From: Clostridia bacterium
GTDB taxonomy: Bacteria > Bacillota > Clostridia > Oscillospirales > Acutalibacteraceae
DNA: 8,650 nucleotides
Assembly (NCBI GenBank): GCA_017534365.1
Contig: JAFWCS010000277.1
Span: 1-8,650, forward strand
Direction: 5' to 3'
The notes below the pieces were generated by a model. It made no database searches. It saw nothing but the letters and a program-made list of their open reading frames with translations, and had not been told where the DNA came from. Below, piece by piece: positions 1 through 7,700 of the stretch; positions within the stretch are counted from its first letter, which is position 1, and each line of letters starts with the position of its first letter. The translations under genes were made by a program, and so were the position numbers.

Positions 1-1
1 C

Positions 2-625
2 CTGATGCGCCGCGGCCCGGCGGAGATCGACGGCGACTGCAACTATGCGCTGAAGATCGTGAATTCCGGCGGCCAGATGCTCGAAACCTTTTTCTTCCTT
101 GACACATTCGATGAAATGAGCGACGAAGTGCGCGCGGAATACGCCGTGCCGCAGGACGCTTCGGAGTATGACGGCGCGCATGCGAATCAGGTGGCGTGGT
201 TCACGGCGAAGGCGGCCGAGATCAAGCGGCAGTTCGGCGAGTATCACGCCGCGCTGGTGATGCATATCCCGCTGCCGCAGGTCGCAGCCGCGGCCGAAGC
301 AGGGAACTTCGCCTTCGGCGGCAAGCTGGTGGGCGTGTGCTGCACCGGCTTTGACAGCGGCCTGTTTGACGCGGCGAAGGCGGCCGGGATTGAGGCAATC
401 TTCTGCGGTCACGACCATCTGAACAACTTCGGCGCCATGTACGACGGCGTCCTGCTCAGTTATATCGAGCCCTCCGGCTACGGCTCCTACACCACCGCGA
501 GCCGCCCGGGCTATGAGGAAAAGGACTGGCTGCAGGGCTGCACGCTGCTGACCGTCTACGCCAACGGCGGCTTCAATCAGCGGCAGATCCGCAACAGTGA
601 ACAAGTGATCGGGGAGGGTGCGTAA
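2..625 (+). CDS. Dcr2/purple-acid-phosphatase-like metallophosphoesterase, C-terminal part (5' end outside window)
   Basis: Probable dinuclear-metal phosphoesterase acting on a phosphate mono- or diester. The frame is open to the left edge (a Leu codon precedes the first Met at 5), so this is the C-terminal portion; the N-terminal DxH, GDxxD and GNHD motifs would lie upstream. Visible motifs are HIPLP (His codon at 263-265) and GHDH at 407-418, the two C-terminal metal-ligand motifs of the calcineurin-like fold. The string HIPLP, then VCCTGFDSGLFDA, then IFCGHDHLNNF, then a Gly-Tyr-Gly segment matches the order I know from the Dcr2/PPA29-like subfamily. The visible part contains no membrane segment; whether the full protein has a signal peptide cannot be told. 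Its TAA overlaps the next ATG by one base (TAATG), so it is translationally coupled to the transporter gene. The superfamily is secure, the subfamily fairly so, and the substrate unknown. Confidence 0.85.
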   Translation: MMRRGPAEIDGDCNYALKIVNSGGQMLETFFFLDTFDEMSDEVRAEYAVPQDASEYDGAHANQVAWFTAKAAEIKRQFGEYHAALVMHIPLPQVAAAAEAGNFAFGGKLVGVCCTGFDSGLFDAAKAAGIEAIFCGHDHLNNFGAMYDGVLLSYIEPSGYGSYTTASRPGYEEKDWLQGCTLLTVYANGGFNQRQIRNSEQVIGEGA

Positions 626-2070
626 TGGCTTCTCTGAAAGATAAATTCCTCGCGTTTAAGAATAACCCGGCGTTCACGCTCAGGGAGCAGCTCGGCTTTG
701 CCTCCGGCTCCTTCGGCAACGCCATGGGGCAGGACTGCGTGGGCACCTACACCGACCAGTTTTTCCGCGACCACATGGGTCTGGAAACGAAGCACACGCT
801 GACGCTGAAATCCGCGACCAAGATCGTCAACATCGTCTCCGCGCCGATCATCGGCGCCCTACTCGACAGCGGCAAGCCCGGGCAGAACCGCTCGAATAAA
901 TTCATGCTCTTCTCCGCCGTGCCGCTGACGGTTGCCTCCGTGCTGATCTTCACCGTGCCGAGCGGGACACAGAACTTCCGCTTTCTCTGGTCCTTCCTTC
1001 TGTTCCTGCTTTTCCATATCGCGGACACGTTCTATGATATTTCGCTCATGACGATCTCCGCGCGCATGACGCAGGACGTCAATGCCCGCAAGACCTTCTA
1101 CACCGTCGCCTCCTTTGCGGCCACGCTCGGCTCGATGCTGCCCGGCTGGATCCTGCCCGTCGTGGTCGATCAGGCGAAGATGGAGGAGCGCTCGGCCTAT
1201 TTCATGGTCGCGCTGATCTTCGGCATCCTCGGTCTGCTTTCGATGATCGTGCCCAGCTTCACGCTGAAGGAGAAGGTCGTGCTGCAGCGGGAGGTGGAGC
1301 AGAAAACGAAGATCGACCTGCGTCTGATCCTGCTCAACAAGCCCCTGATGCTGCTCGAATTGAGCAAGGTCATCGACTCCGTGCGTCAGGTCTGCTACAA
1401 CGCGCTGCCGTTCTTCTACAAGCAGACGCTCGATGATTTCAAGATGAAATCCATCGTTGAGGCCTGCTCCGGCACGCTCTCCTATATCGGCCTTGCCAGC
1501 GTGCCCTTCGTCGGCAAAAAAATGTCCTCGCGCGACATGGTCTCCTTCGGCTATCTCTGGACGGGCATCTGCTACATCATCCTGCTGCTCGTCGGCTACC
1601 GCACGAAGCTCGTCGTCGGCATCCTGATTGCGATCGCGGGCTTCCCGAACGGCGCTATGGGCGCGGCGCGGCGCATCCTGCTCGCGGATTCCACCGACTA
1701 TATGGAGTGGAAGAGCTTCAAGAAATTCGGCACCGCCGTGCGCAACGAGGGCATGGTCTTCTCCTTTGATAATATGATCGCCAACGTTTCCTCCCTCTGG
1801 AAGGATCTGATGATCGACTTCGGCCTGCGCATCATCGGCTACAAGAGCGCCGTGACCGTCGGCGACAAGACCGTCGAGGTGCAGCAGACGCCGCAGACGC
1901 TCAAGGGCATCTTCTGGCTGGTCGTGATCCCGGGCATCGTGGGCAACTTCATCCCCGGCCTGATCATGCGGTTTGACGATTATACCGGCAAAAAGAAAGA
2001 AACGATCCTGCGCGAACTGCATGAGATCCGCGCGCTGAACGGCGCGCCTGCGCCCGTGGAGGAGGCGTGA
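625..2070 (+). CDS. GPH-family (MelB-like) MFS transporter
   Basis: A 481-residue polytopic membrane protein, the usual length for glycoside-pentoside-hexuronide:cation symporters. It has an N-terminal REQLGFASGSFGNAMGQD segment, a loop GKPGQNRSNKFMLFSAVP matching the MelB loop 2-3 region, and a TQDVNARK segment resembling the conserved D-x(3)-R loop after helix 4. Many hydrophobic stretches follow, with a soluble charged tail after about residue 455. The start is ATG 625, preceded by GGGGAGGG at 611-618 and overlapping the previous stop by one base. Its place between two phosphoesterases suggests it imports a substrate, or exports a product, of phosphate-ester cleavage. One oddity: where E. 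coli MelB has Asp55 and Asp59 in WDAINDP, this protein reads VNIVSAP (residues 68-74), giving Asn69 and Ala73, so cation coupling may differ. The family call is strong; the transported solute is unknown and may not be a sugar. Confidence 0.88.
   Translation: MASLKDKFLAFKNNPAFTLREQLGFASGSFGNAMGQDCVGTYTDQFFRDHMGLETKHTLTLKSATKIVNIVSAPIIGALLDSGKPGQNRSNKFMLFSAVPLTVASVLIFTVPSGTQNFRFLWSFLLFLLFHIADTFYDISLMTISARMTQDVNARKTFYTVASFAATLGSMLPGWILPVVVDQAKMEERSAYFMVALIFGILGLLSMIVPSFTLKEKVVLQREVEQKTKIDLRLILLNKPLMLLELSKVIDSVRQVCYNALPFFYKQTLDDFKMKSIVEACSGTLSYIGLASVPFVGKKMSSRDMVSFGYLWTGICYIILLLVGYRTKLVVGILIAIAGFPNGAMGAARRILLADSTDYMEWKSFKKFGTAVRNEGMVFSFDNMIANVSSLWKDLMIDFGLRIIGYKSAVTVGDKTVEVQQTPQTLKGIFWLVVIPGIVGNFIPGLIMRFDDYTGKKKETILRELHEIRALNGAPAPVEEA
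2058..2065 (+). promoter_or_regulatory. Ribosome binding site deciding the start of the second phosphoesterase
   Basis: GGAGGAGG lies inside the last codons of the transporter gene. It gives four to seven bases of spacing to ATG 2070 but only one to the in-frame GTG at 2067, which argues for the ATG start and for translational coupling across the TGATG overlap. Confidence 0.6.
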
Positions 2071-3272
2071 TGGCGGCGGACTTCCGCCCCGTGCTGCGCT
2101 TCGCCGTGGCGACGGATCCCCACGTCCGCGCGGCGGACGATCCGCGGCTGGACCGCGTGCGCGCCGTGTTTGACTGCGCCTATGCCGCCGCGCAGGCGGA
2201 TCCGCGCTACCCGGCGCTCGACGCCGTCCTTTTCACCGGCGATCTGGCCGACAACGGCACGCCGGAACAATTCGAAGCGTTTCGCACGGCCGTGTCAGAC
2301 GCCCGCCGGGCAGGCACGGCCGTGCTTGCCGTGGTCGCAAAGAACCACGACGGCTGGACCTTCGGCAAGCGCTCCCGCCCGACGCTGGAAGCCATGCTTG
2401 GGCAGGCGGCCGATTTTCACCGCGTGCTGCGCGGCTTTCACTTCATCGGCCTGTCCACGAGCGAAAATGAAGGGGAATACTACAGCGATTCCCAGCGCGT
2501 CTGGCTCGCGCGGCAGCTGGCCGACGCGGCGGTGGAGAATCCGCAAAAGCCAATCTTCGTGTTTCATCACGAGCATGTGAAGGAAACGGTCTACGGCAGC
2601 AGCGCGTTCGACGGCTGGGGGCATGATTTCTTCATCGCCCCGCTCACGCCCCGGCCGCAGGTCGTGGATTTTTCCGGCCATTCGCATTATCCGCTCAACG
2701 ATCCGCGCAGCCTCTGGCAGGGGGCCTTCACAGCCGTCGGCGCCGGATCGCTCAGCTACGCGGAATTCACTGCGGACGGCGAACGCAAGCTGCATCCGGC
2801 GGGCTGCGAGGAAATCGCGCAGTTCTGGCTTGCGGAGGTCGACGCCGGAAACACCCTGCGTCTGCGGGGATTTGACGCGTTCAGCGGAAAAGAGCTCTGC
2901 CGTTACAGTCTTTCGCAGCTTGCGGACGCGGCGCGCCGGAAGTTCACGCCCGAGCAGCGTCAGGCCGCGGCGACACCGCCGGCGTTTCCGCCGGGAGCCG
3001 CGCTGACCGTGACGCGGGAGGGGGACGGCCTTCGTCTGACCGTGCCGGCCGCGCAGCCGACGGATGACGGCGTCGTTTTTCTCTATCGGCTGATCGTGAC
3101 GGACGCCGACGGCGCCGCTGTGGACCGGCAGCGTGTGATCGCCCGCTATTGGCTGGGGGATCCGCCGCGGGAAATCGAATTTGAATGTCATGCCGGGTCA
3201 GGCGCGACGGCGACTGTGACGGCGGAGAACGCCTATGGACAGGCCTCCGCGCCGCTGACGGCAGTTTTATAA
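2070..3272 (+). CDS. Cytoplasmic metallophosphoesterase with C-terminal beta-rich extension
   Basis: A 400-residue calcineurin-like phosphoesterase. Numbered from ATG 2070, the metal-site motifs are D16-P-H18, G57-D-L-A-D61-N-G, K91-N92-H93-D94, H166-H-E-H169 and G203-H-S-H206. The third motif is normally GNHD/E; here Lys replaces the Gly while the ligands Asn and His are kept. After residue 290 comes a basic linker, then from about residue 305 a segment of alternating hydrophobic residues that looks like an Ig/fibronectin-III-type sandwich. There is no signal peptide or membrane segment, so the enzyme is probably cytoplasmic. A GTG at 2067 directly precedes the ATG, but GGAGGAGG at 2058-2065 leaves it only one base of spacing, so ATG 2070 is preferred. 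It overlaps the transporter stop as TGATG. The GHSHYPLNDPRSLWQG region resembles Firmicutes metallophosphoesterases of unknown substrate. Enzyme class is confident; substrate unknown. Confidence 0.85.
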   Translation: MAADFRPVLRFAVATDPHVRAADDPRLDRVRAVFDCAYAAAQADPRYPALDAVLFTGDLADNGTPEQFEAFRTAVSDARRAGTAVLAVVAKNHDGWTFGKRSRPTLEAMLGQAADFHRVLRGFHFIGLSTSENEGEYYSDSQRVWLARQLADAAVENPQKPIFVFHHEHVKETVYGSSAFDGWGHDFFIAPLTPRPQVVDFSGHSHYPLNDPRSLWQGAFTAVGAGSLSYAEFTADGERKLHPAGCEEIAQFWLAEVDAGNTLRLRGFDAFSGKELCRYSLSQLADAARRKFTPEQRQAAATPPAFPPGAALTVTREGDGLRLTVPAAQPTDDGVVFLYRLIVTDADGAAVDRQRVIARYWLGDPPREIEFECHAGSGATATVTAENAYGQASAPLTAVL

Positions 3273-3273
3273 A

Positions 3274-3284
3274 GAGGAAAGGGA
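3274..3284 (+). promoter_or_regulatory. Ribosome binding site deciding the start of the FAD oxidoreductase
   Basis: The purine-rich stretch GAGGAAAGGGA lies just upstream of ATG 3290 with about five bases of spacing. An earlier in-frame ATG at 3185 has no such site, and starting there would add 35 residues in front of the FAD-binding strand and overlap the previous gene by 88 bases. The site therefore fixes the start at 3290. Confidence 0.6.
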
Positions 3285-3289
3285 AAACA

Positions 3290-4579
3290 ATGGGAAAGAA
3301 GATTCTGGTGGCCGGCGCGGGGCACGGCGGTCTGACGGCCGCGGCGCTGCTGGCGCGTGCGGGCTACGACGTGACGGTGCTTGAAAAGCAGCCGCGCGAA
3401 GCGCTCGGCTACGACTGGCCGGATTGCTTCGTGCCGGCAGTGCTCAGAGAGATCGGGCTCACGCCGCCCCCGGCGGAGCAGATGCGGCCGATGGGCGCGC
3501 TCCATTATTTCAGCCCGGCCAAGACGGTGCACATCCGCCCGCCGCAGGAGAAGCTGAGCAAAACCGTCTTCTATATCGAACGCCGCGATCTGCTGCGGCA
3601 TCTTTGCGCTCTGGCGGAGGAGAACGGGGCGCAGCTGCGCTTCGAAACGCCCGTCCTCGGCCCGCTGACGCAGGGCGTGCGGGTGACCGGTCTGCGCACG
3701 CAGACAGAAGAGCTGCAGGCCGACCTTGTGATCGACGCGGCGGGCATGGATTCGCCCGTGCGCACGCAATTGCCGGCGGCCTGCGGCGTGCCGCGCGAGA
3801 TCCGCGCGGAGGATACGATCTTTACTTTCCGGGCGATCTACGAAGAACAGGCGGGGTCCTCCGGCCTGCCGCCGAGCTGCAGCTATTTTTATCATGCCGG
3901 CAGCTGCGGCTTTGACTGGGTGCTGCATGATCCGGCGGGCGTGGACGTGCTTGTCGGCGCCATCGGCGGGATCAGCGACCGCATCGTTGATACGGCGCTG
4001 GCGGATTTCCGCAAGGATCATCCCGACCTCTCGGCACGGCTGCTGCGCGGCGGACAGTACGCGAAGATCCCGCTGCGGCGCGCGCTCGTGCAGTTCGTCT
4101 GTGACGGCTACGCCGCCGTGGGCGACAGCGCCTCGATGATCGAACCGCTCAGCGGCTCGGGCATCACACAGTCCATCCGGGCGGGGGCGATGCTTGCCGA
4201 AACGGTGCTTGCGGCAGGGGAGGCCCCGCTGACGGTTGCCCGGCTGTGGGACTATCAGACCGCCTGGTTCCGCCGTTTCCTGCGCAGGCAGCTTTCGGAC
4301 GACGCGTCCAAATCCTTCCTGCTCGAGGCCGGCGAGCGCAGGCTGAATCTGCTTTTTGAAAAGCGGGTGCTCACGGAAAAAGAGCTTTGCGGCGGGAAGC
4401 AGTCCGCGGCGGATCTGCTGCATAAAGCGACCGGCTTCCTCTCGTCTCCCTCGCTGGCGCCGCTGCTGGTCAATATGCTGCGCCGCCAACGGCTGACCGA
4501 GACCCTCGCCAAAACCCTCCCCGCGCAGTTCGATCCCGTGCAGTTTGCCAAGTGGCGCACGCTGTATGAATCTTTCTGA
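3290..4579 (+). CDS. FAD-dependent oxidoreductase, geranylgeranyl reductase/FixC-like
   Basis: A 429-residue flavoprotein. The N-terminus has the Rossmann dinucleotide motif G9-A-G11-H-G-G14 and the ribose-binding acidic residue E32 at the end of the second strand (VTVLEK). The second FAD motif is G278-D279-S-A-S-M-I-E-P-L-S-G-S-G291, the pattern of the geranylgeranyl reductase/FixC group rather than of aromatic hydroxylases. The substrate-side motif of that group, usually YxWxFP, appears as F208-D-W210-V-L-H213, so the aromatic pair is kept but the Phe-Pro is not. The last 100 residues are helical and basic and lack membrane segments. The gene begins 17 bases after the phosphoesterase stop and probably belongs to the same operon, but I see no obvious chemical link to phosphate esters. 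It could reduce an isoprenoid double bond, oxidise a small molecule, or be a related monooxygenase. FAD binding is secure; the reaction is not. Confidence 0.82.
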   Translation: MGKKILVAGAGHGGLTAAALLARAGYDVTVLEKQPREALGYDWPDCFVPAVLREIGLTPPPAEQMRPMGALHYFSPAKTVHIRPPQEKLSKTVFYIERRDLLRHLCALAEENGAQLRFETPVLGPLTQGVRVTGLRTQTEELQADLVIDAAGMDSPVRTQLPAACGVPREIRAEDTIFTFRAIYEEQAGSSGLPPSCSYFYHAGSCGFDWVLHDPAGVDVLVGAIGGISDRIVDTALADFRKDHPDLSARLLRGGQYAKIPLRRALVQFVCDGYAAVGDSASMIEPLSGSGITQSIRAGAMLAETVLAAGEAPLTVARLWDYQTAWFRRFLRRQLSDDASKSFLLEAGERRLNLLFEKRVLTEKELCGGKQSAADLLHKATGFLSSPSLAPLLVNMLRRQRLTETLAKTLPAQFDPVQFAKWRTLYESF

Positions 4580-4598
4580 AAACAAAGCAATCGAGCGG

Positions 4599-4631
4599 AT
4601 TGTTCCACGGAAGAACATATGTGGCAACAAT
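4599..4631 (+). terminator. Possible weak terminator or attenuator hairpin after the oxidoreductase gene
   Basis: ATTGTTCCAC (4599-4608) can pair with GTGG plus AACAAT (4621-4624 and 4626-4631) with a single bulged C at 4625 and a 12-base loop. The following bases are T-rich but interrupted (ATTTACAGTTTGTTC), so this is at best a weak intrinsic terminator for the four-gene operon. Within the same bases TGTTC (4601-4605) can alternatively pair with GAACA (4613-4617), and the two structures exclude each other. Function is inferred from position only. Confidence 0.35.
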
Positions 4632-4655
4632 TTACAGTTTGTTCACAATTTCACA

Positions 4656-4684
4656 TTCTCCGCGTCTGCAATCTGTTCAATAAT
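4656..4684 (+). promoter_or_regulatory. Weak sigma-70/SigA-type promoter candidate for the secreted-protein gene
   Basis: AATAAT at 4679-4684 matches the -10 consensus at five of six positions. Seventeen bases upstream is TTCTCC (4656-4661), a poor -35. Initiation would fall near 4691, giving a leader of about 45 bases before ATG 4737. The surrounding region is AT-rich (24 G/C in 4621-4680) against the GC-rich genes on either side, which fits a promoter region. An alternative -35, TTTACA at 4631-4636, has no good -10 at the right distance. Confidence 0.3.
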
Positions 4685-4736
4685 TCAATAGATGGTACGC
4701 TTGTATCCTGCACAAATATAAAACGGAGGCCTTGAG

Positions 4737-7700
4737 ATGACAAGAACTGAAAAACGCAGATCAAAGCTGCAGAAGGCGCTGTCCGTTCTGCTGACCTGTC
4801 TGATGCTGCTCGGCGCGTCTGCGCCCGGGTTTGGCGCGCTGCGCGCGTTTGCGGACAACAGCGGGCGGATCCTGTCCTCCGGCTGGTCGGTGAAGATCGC
4901 CGTGCCGGAAACGGTCTATATGGAGCCGCAGGACGACTGCAGCGCGACGACGACGACCGTGAAGTATTACGTCAACAATACGATGGATTACAACGGGAAC
5001 GTCTCCTGCGACAGAGAGGCGGCCGCGACCGGCGGCAAGTTTTATTTCTACTGTCCGCAGGCGACCGCGATCAATTCCGTTCAGATCGACGGCGCGACGC
5101 TGCAGGATTTCAACTGGGTGAAGGACGGCGCGTTCTTCTTTGACAGAGACGACGTCATTCATCTCACACTGACCTCCGGCCTTTCCTCCGCGAACACACG
5201 CACGCTGGAATGGATGATCCAGTGTGAAATGACGGACGGCACCATCGGTACCTTCTATGCCTACACCGTGGCGTATGCGCCGTATCTTTCCCCGGTCTTC
5301 GCTGCCGGCCGGTGCAAAAACACCCGCGGCTCCAATTCCTTCGGCTCCGGCATGAGCTGGGTCAGCGGCATCCACGGCATTTCGACCGCCGGCGGTTATT
5401 TCCCCTATTCCAGCTTTCTGCCGCTGCTCGGCGGTCCGACGGTCGGCAACGGCGAAACCAGTCCGGACGCCTGGTTCAACGGCAGCCAGCAATGTCACAT
5501 CCCGACCAAGGGCGGCTGGTACACGTCAAAGGAATACGGCTACAACTACGGCGATGAAACGCTCTGCGTTTATGAACGCTCGGCTGAGGCGTTTATCAAC
5601 GTCGACACCAGCCGCTATTCGAACCTCAATCAGGTGCCGAATCTGGTCTGCGGCATCGCTGTGACCGACGCGGAGGGCGTAGACAACGGCAATATTTATG
5701 CCTTCATCGGCAAACTGAACAATGCCGACGACCGCGTTACGAGCGGGCGCAACTGGTATACCAGAAGCAATACGACGCCCAGCGAATGGAACGCGGGCTG
5801 CGCGATCTGGGGCGGCAGCAGGTCCGCCGGTCAAAACAAACAATACATGATCCGCGACGTCAGAATGAATCTGGCCGTCCCCTCCGGCTGGATTTATATT
5901 CGCGGCGCGCTCAAGACCGCCAGCGGCGGCGACAACTGCTTCTGCATTCTGGATAACTATCTGAATGTCGTGCAGGTCAATAAGTCCTCCTGGCGCAGCG
6001 CGCTGCAGGCCGCGCAGTCCTACGGCTTCCAGCGGGAGTGGTTCACAGATCCGACGCAGTATGACAGCTGGAGATCCGCGCTCAGATCTGTGGGTGCGTC
6101 GCTCGGCAATCCGGCCGCGACCTCCTGCGCCACGACGACGCTGACGAATCTGACCGAAACGCTTGCCGCAGCATACAGCGGCGCAAATAACGGCGCGCAG
6201 GTCAATGATCTTGCCTTTGTCAAGGTGCTTGGCAGCACCGGCGCGTTCAGCAACCAGTGGAAGGTTATCGCCCTGCCGGGCGTGACGAATCCCGTCGAGA
6301 CCGAAACCATCCGCGCCGGGCATGCGCTGACCCTCAAGAGCGCGGCCTGCACCGGATTCACTTATAAGGGCAATCTGCGCGCGGCGAATCAGAAAGCCGC
6401 CGGCACCACCTTCACAAATGCGGATCCGTCGGCCGGGCTGGGGCTGATCAATACCGATGCAAACGTCGTTTATAAGCATATCACGCAGACGCAGATCGCC
6501 AACGGCGAGCACCGCCGCACCTTCTATTATCAGGGCGACGATGCGACCGTCACGATCAATCCCAACGGCGGCGCGTGGAATGGCAGCACAGCGAATTCCA
6601 CCGTGACCGGTTCCTATAAAACCGAATGGACCCCCGCGAATCCGACCCGCACGGGCTATACCTTTGCCGGGTGGGAGCATACGGCCGGCACCGACAGCAC
6701 CTGCAGCGGCGGCGTCTTCACCTTCGGCCGGACAAAGGCGACGCTGAAAGCCAAATGGAGCGTCAACCAGTATACGATCACATTTGATACCGACGGCGGC
6801 GGCGCGATCGCGCCGATCACGCAGGATTACGGTACGGCGATCACGCCGCCCGCAGCGCCGACAAAAGCGGGCTTCGCCTTCAACGGCTGGTCTCCCGCGC
6901 TGCCCGAAACGATGCCCGCCGGCGATCTGACCGTCACCGCGCAGTGGATCGACCTGTCCGTCACGGTCATCGCGCATTCGCTGAGCCTAAACGGCGATAT
7001 CGGCGTCAACTTCTACGTGGATATCCCGTGCGCGACCGATGAAGCTTATGCGGAATTCACCGTCGCCGGTCAGACCGTGACCGTGCCGATCGATCTGTCC
7101 CGGTTCATTCTGCAGGACGGCGTGAAGCTCTATAAATTCACCTGCAACGTCCACTCCGCGCAGACGGCGCTGCCGATCACCGGCTATATCCGCAACGGTG
7201 AGATGCAGAGCGACCCGATCAATTATTCCGTCCACGCGTATCTGGACGAAGCAATGACAAGCCCGGATACGCAGGGCAACGCGAAGCTGATGCGTCTGGC
7301 CTCCGCGATCGCCACCTACGCTTATTACGCGAACGCGCTGCTCGGCTATGATGACAACTTCGCGCAGCAGGCGCTGTTTGACGACAGCGGCATGGCGGAC
7401 GTCACGGCGGCCTCCCTTGCCGATCAGGCCGCGCAGATCGACGACACTGCGGACGGCGTGCTGTATTACGGCTCGAGCCTCGTGCTGCACACGACCACCG
7501 CGATCCGCCATTATTTCGCGCTCCCGGCGAACACGGCGATCGACGATTTCACCTTCACGCTCGGCGCCGGCAACAGCGCGGTCACGCTCACGCCGAAGGC
7601 CAGCGGCAAGTATTACTTCGTGGAGATCCCGGACGTGGCCTCGGCAGAGCTCGGCCTGCCCTACACCGTCACGGTGACGAACGCGGGCGGCGACACGGTC

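Noticed and set aside
859..2022. 387-aa minus-strand frame over the transporter
   Set aside because: Composed mostly of charged and His residues with no motif; antisense shadow of the MFS gene.
3185..3289. Upstream ATG extension of the FAD oxidoreductase
   Set aside because: No ribosome binding site, 88 bases of overlap with the previous gene, and extra residues before the FAD-binding strand. ATG 3290 has a good site and puts the GxGxxG at the expected place.
4613..4624. GAACATATGTGG resembling a LexA/DinR box
   Set aside because: Only the left half site fits GAACNNNNGTTC; the right half is GTGG.
3233..4630. 465-aa minus-strand frame over the FAD gene
   Set aside because: Arg/His/Gln-rich antisense shadow of a GC-rich gene whose plus-strand product is clearly conserved.
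4717..4722. TATAAA as a -10 box for the secreted-protein gene
   Set aside because: Initiation would fall at the ribosome binding site (4725-4729), and there is no -35 at a suitable distance.
5526..6977. 483-aa minus-strand frame over the secreted-protein gene
   Set aside because: Antisense shadow; the plus strand has InlB repeats and a signal peptide in frame.
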